Position numbers and translations under genes: made by a program
Source of the DNA: Candidatus Moraniibacteriota bacterium
Lineage (GTDB): Bacteria > Patescibacteriota > Minisyncoccia > Moranbacterales > UBA2206
Assembly: GCA_030679995.1 (NCBI GenBank)
Contig: JAUXSK010000022.1
Coordinates: 1-49,054 of the forward strand
Direction: 5' to 3'
Length of the DNA stretch: 49,054 bases
Notes under the pieces: generated by a model
The model's database searches: none
What the model saw: the letters and a program-made list of their open reading frames with translations, nothing else
Told to the model about the DNA's origin: nothing
Shown: piece by piece, positions 22,577-30,842 of the stretch
Layout of the letters: each line of letters begins with the position of its first letter
Numbering within the stretch: position 1 is the stretch's first letter

Positions 22577-23362
22577 ATGAAAAATTTAATCCAAGACACG
22601 CTTAGTAGGATAAAGACCGAACATATCGCGCCGGAGCCGAAATGGAAATTTTTGTTGCGGAAAGCCGGGGCTTGGGTCTTGGTCGGCGCGGTGGTTCTTT
22701 TGGGTGCCGCGGCTATCGCGGCGGCGTATTATCTGATTTCACAGCTGGACTGGGACCTGTACCGGTTCACCCGCCGTTCTCCGTTCGCCTATGTATTGCC
22801 GATGATTCCATATTTCTGGCTTATCTTACTGGGCGCATTTATCCTGGCGGCATTTTTCGGGGTGCGCCGGACGGAAAGCGGCTATCGTTTCAGCGGATTA
22901 TGGGTCGTCGTCTTGGTCGTCGTGGGCATAGCGTTGGCGGGATTTTTGATGGCACGCGCCGGATTTGGCAGTCGCTTGGATGCTATGATGCGTGGCGTGC
23001 CGTTTTATGAACGAAGCATTGAAACCCAAGAGAAACAATGGATGCAGCCGGAGGAAGGTTTTTTGGCCGGCACGGTCCGGTCCGCTTCCGAAAACGCGAT
23101 CGGTCTGGATGATTTGGATGGAGAGCAATGGAACGTGAAAGTGGATGAAAAAACGCTCGTGCGCCCCGCGGCCGATGTTTCGACCGGACAGATGATCAAA
23201 ATCATCGGTACCAAACAATCCGCGCGGGACTTTTCAGCCGCGGAAATCCGTCCTTGGATGGGGCACGGTATGGCGGGTGCTGGCAGCGGCCAGGATAACG
23301 GCTGTGGCGCGGGAAAATCCGGTTCCTGCGGTAATCGCGGAAATATGATGCGGGGGCGGTGA
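22577..23362 (+). CDS. Membrane protein paired with the sigma factor (possible anti-sigma)
   Basis: The 261-residue protein starts 4 bp after the sigma factor stop. It has a short cytoplasmic N-terminus (1-30), three membrane helices (about 31-55, 71-95, 107-125) and an exported domain (about 150-230) with beta-rich sequence (GFLAGTVRSASENAIGLDDL, WNVKVDEKTLV, MIKIIGTK) suggesting an OB-like barrel. The tail is rich in Gly, Met, His and three Cys (GCGAGKSGSCG), which could bind metal. Position argues for an anti-sigma or sensor role; the 30-residue N-terminus is short for a classical zinc anti-sigma domain and lacks its HxxxCxxC motif. Function is inferred. Confidence 0.7.
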   Translation: MKNLIQDTLSRIKTEHIAPEPKWKFLLRKAGAWVLVGAVVLLGAAAIAAAYYLISQLDWDLYRFTRRSPFAYVLPMIPYFWLILLGAFILAAFFGVRRTESGYRFSGLWVVVLVVVGIALAGFLMARAGFGSRLDAMMRGVPFYERSIETQEKQWMQPEEGFLAGTVRSASENAIGLDDLDGEQWNVKVDEKTLVRPAADVSTGQMIKIIGTKQSARDFSAAEIRPWMGHGMAGAGSGQDNGCGAGKSGSCGNRGNMMRGR

Positions 23363-23430
23363 AAACTTTCCCGGACCGCTTGCGTAGTATATTGTGCTAG
23401 CGGCAACTAATTAAATTAAAATTTAAAACG

Positions 23431-23835
23431 ATGATTACAAAAAATATCATATTGGGATCCCTCGGTTTGGTAGCGCTGGGCGCGATCGCGACAAGCGCGT
23501 ATGCCTATCAGGGAGATCCGGCCAAATTCGGACCGAATTATACCCCTGAAAGGCACGAAGCGATGGTAAAAGCTTTTGAAAATAAAGATTATGCCGCTTG
23601 GAAATCCCAGATGGGAGATCGCGGCGTGGCTAACAGGGTGACGGAGCAGAATTTCGCACGCTTTGCGGAAATGCGCAAGCTCAGACTGGAAGGAAAAACC
23701 GCCGAGGCTGACGCGATCCGCGCCGAACTTGGATTGGGACAGGGCCAAGGCCGGATGGGTGCGAACCGCGGACAGAATGCGGGCGGAAATTTCGTCGATA
23801 AGAACGGGGACGGGATTTGCGACCGTATGCAGTAG
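23431..23835 (+). CDS. Secreted protein with C-terminal D-rich loop
   Basis: A signal peptide (about 1-25, ending SAYAY) leads a 134-residue protein with a short helical domain (about 38-100, PERHEAMVKAFENKDYAAWK and FARFAEMRKLRLEGKTAEADAI). It then has a Gly-rich linker and the ending NFVDKNGDGICDRMQ. DKNGDGICD matches an EF-hand/dockerin-like calcium loop. The helical part recalls Spy/CpxP-like periplasmic proteins in amino acid style only. It follows the membrane partner gene by 68 bp and a good terminator follows it. Confidence 0.7.
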   Translation: MITKNIILGSLGLVALGAIATSAYAYQGDPAKFGPNYTPERHEAMVKAFENKDYAAWKSQMGDRGVANRVTEQNFARFAEMRKLRLEGKTAEADAIRAELGLGQGQGRMGANRGQNAGGNFVDKNGDGICDRMQ

Positions 23836-23858
23836 GAAATTGAAGCCATAATCAAATC

Positions 23859-23888
23859 GGGATATCTTCGGATATCCCTTTGGTTTTT
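23859..23888 (+). terminator. Rho-independent terminator with UUCG tetraloop
   Basis: GGGATATC-TTCG-GATATCCC (23859-23878) followed by a T-rich tract with GG interruption. It divides the sigma cluster from the DUF2892 and iron-sulfur pair, which may be partly read through. Confidence 0.75.
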
Positions 23889-23916
23889 TATAAAGTTAAT
23901 AATTTTTTAAAATGAT

Positions 23917-24117
23917 ATGAAAAACGAAGGTCCTGTCGAGCGGGGAATGCAAACGGTAATCAGTGCGGCCTTGATGTTGTCGGCTATATTTTGGCTGGAC
24001 GGCATCTGGGTCTGGGTGGCTGGAATTTTTTCCATCGCGATCCTGGCGTTCGCGAGCATAGGTTTCTGTCCGCTGTACGCAGTATTTAAAATTAAAAAAA
24101 ATGAAAATGAAAAATAA
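23917..24117 (+). CDS. DUF2892 (YgaP-like) two-helix membrane protein
   Basis: The 66-residue protein fits the DUF2892 pattern: a GPVERGMQTVISAALM start, a turn at WLDGIWVWVAG, and the hallmark GFCPLYAVF near the end. The domain forms two membrane helices and is found alone or fused to rhodanese (as in YgaP), linking it to sulfur or redox chemistry. Its end overlaps the start of the iron-sulfur protein gene by 17 bp, so the two are almost certainly made together. Confidence 0.85.
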   Translation: MKNEGPVERGMQTVISAALMLSAIFWLDGIWVWVAGIFSIAILAFASIGFCPLYAVFKIKKNENEK

Positions 24118-25237
24118 AATAAAATTGCGGACGCTGGCGCAAGTCGCGGTTGTTGGTATCGTCTTGTTTTTGACCTTGAGCCATCTGAGATACGGCATCG
24201 AACAGGCGGCGCCGATCGATGCTTATTGTCCACTGGGGGCGATCGAAGGGTTTCTGACTTATGTTTTCACCGGCGAATATTTGAAGCGCATTTATGCCAG
24301 TTCTTTCATTTTGATGGGTATCTTGGTTGTGTCCACATTATTGTTCGGTCGGGTCTTCTGTTCCTATTTTTGTCCGCTGGGGGCGATCCAGGAATGGATG
24401 CGGGCCTTGGGTCGCAAACTTGGTATTGAAAAAGATGTCGAACTTCCGAATGGGTTGGATGCGGTTTTGCGGTATTCCAAATATCTTGTCCTGGCGGCGA
24501 TCATCTATTTTTCCTACCAAGCCGGCGATTTGGTTTTTCGCGCTTACGATCCGTTCAACGCTTTGATGCATTTAGGGGAGGAGTTCGATGAGAAAGTTGC
24601 GGGCTATTCGATTTTGGGAATTTTGGTATTGGTGTCGATTTTTTCCAAAAATTGGTGGTGCCGTTATTTTTGTCCGCTGGGCGCGGTTTTTGCGGTTTTT
24701 AAAAAGATCAGCCCGTTCAAGATTTCACGCAACGCTTCGACTTGCGTCGGTTGCGGAACTTGCTCGCGGACTTGCCCGGCCGGATTGCCGGTCGAAAATC
24801 AGATGAAAACGAAGTCTGCCGATTGTATCAGTTGTTTGGATTGCGTGAGTGATTGTCCGGAAGGCAGTTTGAAGGCGGAAGTTTTCGGACGGGAAATTTC
24901 CAAAAGCAAATTCAGCTTGGTTGTGATCGGCGCATTTTTCCTGCCACTCTTGATTTTTATGGCGACGCCGTTGTGGCAGACCAAGGCGCCTTCCAATATC
25001 GTGAACACAGATGGGGAGATTGATTTGGCAAATTTGCGCGGCAGCAACACTTTGCAGTACTTGATCGACATAACCGGAATCCCACTAGCGGTTTTCCAGG
25101 AAAAACTGCGCCTGCCGGCAGAAGTCGATACGCATCTGAAGCTTAAAGACATCGGTCCGGAATATGGAGTCAAAAAAGAAGACGGCAGTTATCTGGAAGC
25201 GGAAGATTTCCGCGAGGTGGCGGAACAAGGGAAATAA
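24101..25237 (+). CDS. Membrane-bound 4Fe-4S protein (NapH/CcoG/NosR-like)
   Basis: This 378-residue protein has about five membrane helices and three CPLGA motifs: C43, C87/C91 (FCSYFCPLGA) and C187/C191 (WCRYFCPLGA). These are followed by two ferredoxin-type clusters, C215/C218/C221/C225 and C242/C245/C248/C252, then another membrane helix (about 272-290) and an exported tail. NapH, NosR and CcoG relatives carry electrons across or along membranes. No terminal reductase, oxidase or copper gene is adjacent, which is unusual. The overlapping DUF2892 gene and nearby sigma factor suggest a redox-sensing or electron-transfer module. Confidence 0.88.
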   Translation: MKMKNKIKLRTLAQVAVVGIVLFLTLSHLRYGIEQAAPIDAYCPLGAIEGFLTYVFTGEYLKRIYASSFILMGILVVSTLLFGRVFCSYFCPLGAIQEWMRALGRKLGIEKDVELPNGLDAVLRYSKYLVLAAIIYFSYQAGDLVFRAYDPFNALMHLGEEFDEKVAGYSILGILVLVSIFSKNWWCRYFCPLGAVFAVFKKISPFKISRNASTCVGCGTCSRTCPAGLPVENQMKTKSADCISCLDCVSDCPEGSLKAEVFGREISKSKFSLVVIGAFFLPLLIFMATPLWQTKAPSNIVNTDGEIDLANLRGSNTLQYLIDITGIPLAVFQEKLRLPAEVDTHLKLKDIGPEYGVKKEDGSYLEAEDFREVAEQGK

Positions 25238-25253
25238 ATTTAGCGGCGGAATG

Positions 25254-25283
25254 AAAAAGCTATCCACGCGGATAGCTTTTTTT
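25254..25283 (+). terminator. Rho-independent terminator of the iron-sulfur gene
   Basis: AGCTATCC-ACGC-GGATAGCT (25258-25277) with A and T tracts on each side. Confidence 0.85.
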
Positions 25284-25287
25284 CCTA

Positions 25288-25316
25288 TTGACAACTTTCC
25301 GATTCGAGTGTATACT
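25288..25316 (+). promoter_or_regulatory. Near-consensus sigma70 promoter
   Basis: TTGACA (25288-25293), 17 bp, TATACT (25311-25316), beginning 5 bp after the preceding terminator. The gene it serves starts at 25400 after an 80-nt leader. Confidence 0.75.
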
Positions 25317-25399
25317 AAAAAGCTAATAATTTTAACAATATCGCTAAATCCATATAAACAAATGAGATAAGAAACCCGGTAACCATTAAGCGCAAATAT

Positions 25400-25723
25400 A
25401 TGAACAGCTCGATTAAGGCATTGCGATCCACCTTTAATCTGATGCTGTCAATCGTTGAGCTGATGATCGGGTTGAGTTTCGCGATAAAAATCTTCGGTTC
25501 TGACATATCTTCCGATGGCGGATTAATGGAATATAGCGGGGATATCCTTGACCGGATGGGCGGAAGCGCGTCATCGGCCTTGGGCAATCTCGATATGTCC
25601 GGCCCATTGGCCTTCTTGTTGCTCATACTCGGCTTTATGGTATTCAGTTTTACGCTAGTCGCCCAGATTCCAAAAATAGTACGGCAGGGCAAAGGAAAAT
25701 TAAGGATTGAATCGGAATGGTAA
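25400..25723 (+). CDS. Small membrane protein, unknown
   Basis: The 107-residue protein has an N-terminal hydrophobic segment (about 11-33), a Gly/Ser/Asp-rich middle (SDISSDGGLMEYSGDILDRMGGSASSAL) that probably faces outside, and a second hydrophobic segment (about 68-91) before a basic tail. No family is recognised. It has a strong promoter and ends before a region of inverted repeats. Confidence 0.6.
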   Translation: MNSSIKALRSTFNLMLSIVELMIGLSFAIKIFGSDISSDGGLMEYSGDILDRMGGSASSALGNLDMSGPLAFLLLILGFMVFSFTLVAQIPKIVRQGKGKLRIESEW

Positions 25724-25739
25724 TAGGCCGTATTTCTTA

Positions 25740-25774
25740 CAAAACAAGCGCTCAGTAGGCGGATGCTTGTTTTG
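25740..25774 (+). terminator. Perfect 10-bp inverted repeat, possible terminator
   Basis: CAAAACAAGC (25740-25749) pairs with GCTTGTTTTG (25765-25774) over a 15-nt loop. It lies 16 bp past a stop codon, but the T tract is inside the stem. The rest of 25775-25900 has an imperfect GACTG..GGCT/AGCCAGTC hairpin and no gene. Confidence 0.5.
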
Positions 25775-25922
25775 ATTCGTGTGCTGTTTTTTTGACTGAT
25801 GGCTTTTAATGGAAGAAATAAAAAACAGCCAGTCCGTATGGCCAAAGGCGGGTGTCGCGTTCCTGATAACCGGACTATTGACAAATTCGCCAGATATACT
25901 GGGCAAATTTTCAAAGGTGGTG

Positions 25923-25928
25923 TATAAT
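25923..25928 (+). promoter_or_regulatory. -10 box of the HU gene
   Basis: TATAAT, with no good -35. The leader of about 70 nt can form CACC/GGTG inside a larger imperfect stem at about 25940-25977. Confidence 0.45.
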
Positions 25929-26004
25929 GATTAGTAGAAATGCGCCTAAGCCACCATGTCGCGGTGTCAGGACGCAGATTAATAAATAATAATTCAAAAA
26001 CACT

Positions 26005-26286
26005 ATGGCAAAGATGACAAAGTCACAATTGCTCGTTAGTCTATCTGAGCAATCGGGACTAGCAAAGAAGGATGTGAAAAACTTTTTTGATGTGCTGACC
26101 GCGTTGGCATACAAAGAGGTGAAGAAGAATGGAGAATTCGTCCTACCTGGATTCGGAAAGATGGTAAAAGCGAAAAGAAAGGCGCGCACCGGAGTTAATC
26201 CTGCGACAGGAGAAAAAATCCAGATCGCCGCTAAGACCGTCGTAAAATTCAGATTGGCTAAAGCTGCTAAGGACGCGGTTTTATAA
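26005..26286 (+). CDS. HU-family DNA-binding protein
   Basis: The 93-residue protein matches HU/IHF: MTKSQLLVSLSEQSGLAKKDVKNFFDVLTAL at the start, LPGFGKMVKAKRKARTGVNPATGE in the DNA-binding arm (RTGVNPATGE with the tip proline), and AAKTVVKFRLAKAAKDAV at the end. HU dimers bend and compact DNA. Size is typical. It is a single-gene unit between its own promoter and the terminator shared with the convergent PBP gene. Confidence 0.95.
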   Translation: MAKMTKSQLLVSLSEQSGLAKKDVKNFFDVLTALAYKEVKKNGEFVLPGFGKMVKAKRKARTGVNPATGEKIQIAAKTVVKFRLAKAAKDAVL

Positions 26287-26302
26287 GAAGTATCGCAATT
26301 TT

Positions 26303-26332
26303 AAAAACACCCCGGGCCCGGGGTGTTTTTTT
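26303..26332. terminator. Bidirectional terminator between hup-like gene and PBP gene
   Basis: AAAAACACCCC (26303-26313) pairs with GGGGTGTTTTT (26320-26330) around GGGCCC. The A and T tracts make it work for the + strand HU gene and for the minus-strand PBP gene, whose stop is at 26343. Confidence 0.85.
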
Positions 26333-26342
26333 ATGCGCGTCC

Positions 26343-28400
26343 TCATTCAATGCTGGTCGCGTTCTGGACGTATTCGATGCGGATTTCCACTTTGTCTGCC
26401 GCCATCCTTCCGGCTTTTTTCGCGGAGATTTTTTTACCGCTGGATTTTTTGAAGTAAGTTATCTTTTCAGCGATATCATTCTGGATCTTATTTTTATCCT
26501 CGACCTTTTCATAAGCTATGAAAGGTTCCGTGGGATAGTCATCCAGGGCTTGGGACATAAATTTGTTCCAAATCGGAGCCGCTACATAAGATCCATCCGC
26601 GCCGGCGCGCATCGGACGGCTATTATTGTTACCGACCCAAACTCCGGTAACGAGATGCGGTGTGTAGCCGACCGTCCAAGCATCTTTGAATTCGGAAGTC
26701 GTGCCGGTTTTGGCAGCGACGATCTTGCCGGGTATGGATAATTTATTGTTGGGACCGAAAATCGGAATGCGGGCGGCGTTATCGGAAAGGATGGAATCGA
26801 TTTTGCGGGCGATTTGCGGATCAAGTACGGGCGTGTTTTCGGCGGTCGCCGTATGGATGGTTTTCCCATGGCTGTCGGTGATTTTCAGGATTGAAACGGG
26901 CGGATTCTTTTTTCCATCATTGGCGAAAACCGCATAGCCGGCCGTTTCATCCAACAGCTTAACTTCGCCGCCGCCCAAGACCAAAGAAAGCCCATAACGG
27001 CTGGTGTCATTCAGGGTGGTTATACCGAGGCGGTGGGCGAGATCTATGGTGGCTTGCACGCCGGCCAAGGAGAGTGTTTTAACAGCCGGGACATTGAGCG
27101 ACATCGCCAAAGCCTGGCGCATCGTGACGACTCCGTGGAACTTGCCGTCATAATTGCGCGGGACATAATGTTTGCCGGAACCGTCAGCTCCGAAATCAGT
27201 TTGGATATCTAATATTTTCGTTTCCGGCTGAAAGCCCTTTTCAAAAGCGGCGGCATAGGCGAAAGGTTTGAAAGAAGAACCGGGCTGACGGGGCCGGGTC
27301 GCCACGTTGACTTGACCGTCAATCGAGTCGTCGAAATAATCCCTGCTGCCGACCATCGCCAGGATCTGTCCGTTTTTCGGATCAAGCGAAACCAAGGCGG
27401 CGTTGGAAGCGCCATATTTTTTCAGGTTAGCAGTGCTTTCAGTAATTATTCGTTCAGCTGATTTCTGTTTTTCATAATCCAAAGTGGTATAAATACGCAA
27501 GCCTCCTTCTTCGATTTTTTCTGATCCAAATTTTTTTTCCAGCTCTTCCCGGACGTAGAAAACGAAATGCGGGGCATCGATCGCATCGGAAAAGGGGATT
27601 ATTTTTCTAGCGATGGGTTCTTGTCCGGCTTTTGCGACCGTGGCTTGATCTGCCAGTTGCAGTTTACCGATCTGATTAAGAATCATTTTTTGGCGCAGGA
27701 GCAAGCCGTCCAAATGGTTGCCATAAGGCGAATAATAACTGGTAGCTTTGGGTATGGCAGCCAATAAGGCGGATTCGTCAAGAGTCAGTTCTTTGGCATT
27801 TTTTCCGAAGAAAGTTTTGGCGGCGGACTCGACACCATACGCGTTCGAGCCGTACGGAATCTCATTGAGATACATATCCAAGATTTGGTCTTTGGTATAT
27901 TTCCTTTCGATTTTGATGGCGATGATCAACTCGGCTATTTTCCTGCGGATGGTTTTTTCACGGCTCAAAAAAGCGTTCCGGGCCAATTGCTGGGTGATGG
28001 TCGAAGCGCCTTGATCCATGCTGTTTTTTTGGAGGTTATTTCTCAACGCCCGCAGTATGGCAAAAAAATCAACGCCGAAATGGTTGTAAAAACCGGCATC
28101 CTCGGCTGCTATGGTGGCGATGCGGATCGAATCCGGAATCTCATCGTGGGAGAGTATTATGCGGTTTTCTTCCCCGTGGATTTCGTAGATGATATGCTGG
28201 CCTGTCCGGTCATAAATCAGGGTGGTTTGCGGCAAATCGCGCTTAGTCAAAGTGGCCGCAATCGGCGCTTTGATATAAGCATAAACTAAAACGCCGGAAG
28301 CGATGGCACCTAGCATTAAAAAAACATTGAGCCCTATGAAGGCTGATTCCTTGATGATTGTCCGGATGTCCAGTTTTAAATTTTTTTTGAATGATTCCAT
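26343..28400 (-). CDS. Class A penicillin-binding protein (PBP1A-like)
   Basis: This bifunctional enzyme polymerises lipid II glycan strands and crosslinks them. From the ATG at 28400 it is 685 aa: one N-terminal membrane anchor, a GT51 domain with EDAGFYNHFGVD (catalytic Glu about 101), QGASTITQQLARNAFL and KIAELIIAIKIE, then a transpeptidase domain with SSFK (about 376), SLN (about 435) and KTGT (about 564). All catalytic motifs are intact. The frame opens 21 bp earlier (28421), but that ATG lies in the probable promoter. It is the only large minus-strand gene here. Confidence 0.93.
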   Translation of the reverse strand: MESFKKNLKLDIRTIIKESAFIGLNVFLMLGAIASGVLVYAYIKAPIAATLTKRDLPQTTLIYDRTGQHIIYEIHGEENRIILSHDEIPDSIRIATIAAEDAGFYNHFGVDFFAILRALRNNLQKNSMDQGASTITQQLARNAFLSREKTIRRKIAELIIAIKIERKYTKDQILDMYLNEIPYGSNAYGVESAAKTFFGKNAKELTLDESALLAAIPKATSYYSPYGNHLDGLLLRQKMILNQIGKLQLADQATVAKAGQEPIARKIIPFSDAIDAPHFVFYVREELEKKFGSEKIEEGGLRIYTTLDYEKQKSAERIITESTANLKKYGASNAALVSLDPKNGQILAMVGSRDYFDDSIDGQVNVATRPRQPGSSFKPFAYAAAFEKGFQPETKILDIQTDFGADGSGKHYVPRNYDGKFHGVVTMRQALAMSLNVPAVKTLSLAGVQATIDLAHRLGITTLNDTSRYGLSLVLGGGEVKLLDETAGYAVFANDGKKNPPVSILKITDSHGKTIHTATAENTPVLDPQIARKIDSILSDNAARIPIFGPNNKLSIPGKIVAAKTGTTSEFKDAWTVGYTPHLVTGVWVGNNNSRPMRAGADGSYVAAPIWNKFMSQALDDYPTEPFIAYEKVEDKNKIQNDIAEKITYFKKSSGKKISAKKAGRMAADKVEIRIEYVQNATSIE

Positions 28401-28448
28401 ACCTTTATTACACAATAGCATAGTATTTTATTTTATAATGGCGGCTGG

Positions 28449-28485
28449 CTGTCAATTTGACAGAATATGTGATATGACTTATAAT
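28449..28485. promoter_or_regulatory. Divergent promoters sharing a 15-bp palindrome; perfect consensus on +
   Basis: On the + strand TTGACA (28457-28462), 17 bp, TATAAT (28480-28485) is an exact consensus promoter for khpA. CTGTCAA-T-TTGACAG (28449-28463) is a perfect palindrome, so a second TTGACA (28455-28450) faces the PBP gene on the minus strand. A possible minus -10 is TAAAAT (28430-28425) with a 19-bp spacer. The two -35 boxes are back to back. Confidence 0.75.
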
Positions 28486-28576
28486 ATGTGCATTGAAGCG
28501 AATGGGGGAATGACCGGTCGATCTTCCGATAAACCCAGCGTTTTAAAAGAGATAATAATTCAAAGAAATTACTAAA

Positions 28577-28903
28577 ATGACAGAAATCATACAAGACCGA
28601 GATTTCGTCGAGTACGTTGTCAAACAAATCGTCAACAACCCGGACGCAGTCAAGGTTGATAGGAAAATTGATGAAATGGGTGTTCTTATCACGCTGGATG
28701 TAGCTCCGGAAGATATGGGAATGGTTATCGGTAGGGAAGGAGCAACAGCGAAGGCCCTTCGGACTCTCTTGAGGGTTATCGGAGCGAAGAATAATGCTCG
28801 CGTCAACCTAAAAATCAACGAACCGGAAGGTTCGACACGGGAACCTCGCGAAAACGCGACAAGAAAGAGCATCGATGAAGTTGTCGGAGATATCCAAATA
28901 TAG
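28577..28903 (+). CDS. khpA: KhpA-like KH-domain RNA-binding protein
   Basis: The 108-residue protein is a small KH protein of the KhpA (YlqC) family: FVEYVVKQIVNNPDAVKV, then VAPEDMGMVIGREGATAKAL, which contains the GxxG loop (IGREG), then LRTLLRVIGAKNNARVNLKI. KhpA pairs with KhpB/Jag to bind RNA and influence cell division and envelope synthesis in Gram-positives. In many genomes it lies between rpsP and rimM/trmD; here trmD follows, though a terminator separates them. Transcription comes from the consensus promoter at 28457. Confidence 0.9.
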   Translation: MTEIIQDRDFVEYVVKQIVNNPDAVKVDRKIDEMGVLITLDVAPEDMGMVIGREGATAKALRTLLRVIGAKNNARVNLKINEPEGSTREPRENATRKSIDEVVGDIQI

Positions 28904-28956
28904 TATGTCTAGTATTTTTATACTTGCTTCGCCTCGCGGTGAAGCTAGATAGCTTG

Positions 28957-28985
28957 CAAAAAAGACCATCTGATGGTCTTTTTTG
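28957..28985 (+). terminator. Rho-independent terminator after khpA
   Basis: A 13-bp perfect stem (28957-28969 with 28973-28985) around CTG, with A and T tracts. Confidence 0.85.
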
Positions 28986-28996
28986 TTTCACTTTTG

Positions 28997-29002
28997 TATG
29001 AT
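28997..29002 (+). promoter_or_regulatory. -10 box before trmD
   Basis: TATGAT directly follows the khpA terminator. Transcription would begin near 29009, giving trmD a leader of about 8 nt. Confidence 0.4.
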
Positions 29003-29016
29003 AGTATGGATGTGAT

Positions 29017-29694
29017 ATGAGATTTGATATAATTACAATTTTTCCGAAAATATTCGACGCGTATTTTTCCGAGTCGATTATTAAACGCGCGCAAGCCGGA
29101 GGCTTCGTGGATATCGATATCCATAATCTGCGCGATTATGCCCCGGATAAGCATAAGACGGTCGATGACACTCCCTATGGCGGCGGAGCCGGGATGGTTT
29201 TGAAAGTGGAGCCGATATATGGGTGCTTGAAAGCGATTAAGGGATTGTTGGCGGAGGACGGCCTGGATTCCAAAACGAAAATAATATTGTTTTCAGCTAA
29301 GGGAAAAAGATACACCCAGCGTGATGCGGAGAGATTGGCGGGATACGGAAGCTTGATTTTATTATGCGGACGCTATGAGGGGGTGGATGAACGGGTGGTT
29401 GAAAATTTGTGCGATGAGGAAATATCGCTGGGGGATTTCGTCCTGACTGGCGGAGAAATACCGGCTATGGCGGTCGTAGACAGTATTGTGCGTCTTATCC
29501 CAGGCGTTTTAGGTAATAGCGAGTCTGCTAAAACTGAATCGCACAGTGAAGACGGCTATTTGGAGCATCCGCAGTATACCAAGCCGGAAGATTTTTTAGG
29601 TTGGAAAGTGCCCGAAGTCCTTTTGAGCGGCGACCATAAAAAAATCTCGCAATGGCGGGAAAAAAATCAAGGCAAAAAAAATTATGAATCTTAA
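29017..29694 (+). CDS. trmD: TrmD, tRNA (guanine37-N1)-methyltransferase
   Basis: TrmD methylates G37 next to the anticodon, preventing frameshifts. The 225-residue SPOUT enzyme opens with MRFDIITIFPKIFDAYF and has DIHNLRDYAPDKHKTVDDTP, PYGGGAGMVLKVEP, and the knotted SAM site LLCGRYEGVDERV and LGDFVLTGGE. It keeps the catalytic Asp in HPQYTKPEDFLGWKVP. The 3' end overlaps ftsW by 11 bp, so it heads the ftsW-murG-murC operon. Confidence 0.96.
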   Translation: MRFDIITIFPKIFDAYFSESIIKRAQAGGFVDIDIHNLRDYAPDKHKTVDDTPYGGGAGMVLKVEPIYGCLKAIKGLLAEDGLDSKTKIILFSAKGKRYTQRDAERLAGYGSLILLCGRYEGVDERVVENLCDEEISLGDFVLTGGEIPAMAVVDSIVRLIPGVLGNSESAKTESHSEDGYLEHPQYTKPEDFLGWKVPEVLLSGDHKKISQWREKNQGKKNYES

Positions 29695-30814
29695 GAAACG
29701 CCTGGCAATAGGAAAGACAGGAGGAAAATCCGATATGATTTTGCTGTACTCGGTTTTCGGACTGATAATTTTCGGCTTGATAATGATTGCAAGCGCCGGC
29801 GTCGGTTATTCACGCGTGCGTTTCGGCGATGAATATTTTTTCTTCAAGCGCCAATTGCTATTCGGCGTATTGCCCGGACTGTTCGTTATGATGATCGTAA
29901 AAAATATCGACTATAAGATTTGGAAAAAGTTATCCGTTCCCTTTTTCTTTGTCAGTATGGTATTCCTGATACTTGTGTTCGTTCCCGGAATCGGAACTAA
30001 AATATATGGAGCCAGCCGCTGGGTCCAGTTCGGCCCGTTTTCTTTCCAACCGGCCGAGATGCTGAAAATTTCCTTGATTATGTATTTGGCAGCATGGCTG
30101 GAAGGAAAAAAGGAAATGGTGGATGATTTATACGAGGGGTTAGTGCCATTCGCGATAATTGTCGCGTCAATCAGTTTCTTGCTCATAAAACAGCCCGATA
30201 TCGGAACTTTGGGCGTAACTATCCTGATCGCGATGTCGGTTTTTTTTGCTTCCGGAGCGAAGATATCGCATATGTTCCTGATGGGTGCCGCCGGAATAGC
30301 ATCGCTTTTCGCCCTGATAAAATTCGAGTCTTATCGGATGAACCGGTTGCTGGTCTTTCTTAATCCGGAACTTGATCCGCGCGGAATCGGCTATCAGATC
30401 AACCAGGCGCTTTTGGCGATCGGATCAGGCGGGATTTTCGGGGTAGGTTTGGGACATAGCTTACAGAAGTTCAATTATCTGCCGGAGCCGGTAGGGGATT
30501 CGATCTTTGCCATTATCGGGGAAGAATTAGGAATTTTGGGCGAGTCAGTATTGATATTCCTATTCATCGCGTTGGCGATGCGCGGTTTCAAAATAGCCAA
30601 AAACGCGCCGGATGTATTCGGCCGCCTGACAGCCGTGGGTATAGTTTCCTGGATTATTTTCCAAGCGTTCATAAATATCGCGGCAATTTCCGGACTCATA
30701 CCGTTGACCGGGATTCCTTTGCCGTTTATCAGTTATGGCGGGACCTCGATCGTTTTTTTGTTAGCCGGCGTCGGGATATTGTTGAATATTTCCAAACAGA
30801 CAAGCTTGAATTAA
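29684..30814 (+). CDS. ftsW: FtsW/SEDS-family peptidoglycan glycosyltransferase
   Basis: This 376-residue SEDS protein has about ten membrane helices, with the conserved GASRWVQFGPFSFQPAEMLK and QPDIGTLGV segments, then YQINQALLAIGSGGIFGVGLG, KFNYLPEPVGDSIFAIIGEELG and TGIPLPFISYGGTS near the end. SEDS proteins polymerise glycan strands with a partner class B PBP. It is called FtsW rather than RodA because murG and murC follow directly; sequence alone would not settle this. It overlaps trmD by 11 bp. Confidence 0.92.
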   Translation: MNLKKRLAIGKTGGKSDMILLYSVFGLIIFGLIMIASAGVGYSRVRFGDEYFFFKRQLLFGVLPGLFVMMIVKNIDYKIWKKLSVPFFFVSMVFLILVFVPGIGTKIYGASRWVQFGPFSFQPAEMLKISLIMYLAAWLEGKKEMVDDLYEGLVPFAIIVASISFLLIKQPDIGTLGVTILIAMSVFFASGAKISHMFLMGAAGIASLFALIKFESYRMNRLLVFLNPELDPRGIGYQINQALLAIGSGGIFGVGLGHSLQKFNYLPEPVGDSIFAIIGEELGILGESVLIFLFIALAMRGFKIAKNAPDVFGRLTAVGIVSWIIFQAFINIAAISGLIPLTGIPLPFISYGGTSIVFLLAGVGILLNISKQTSLN

Positions 30815-30842
30815 GAATTTTTAATTTCAAATTTCAAACCAT

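Noticed and set aside
26343-28421. Longer PBP start at 28421
   Set aside because: That ATG lies in the probable promoter; the in-frame ATG at 28400 leaves room for a leader.
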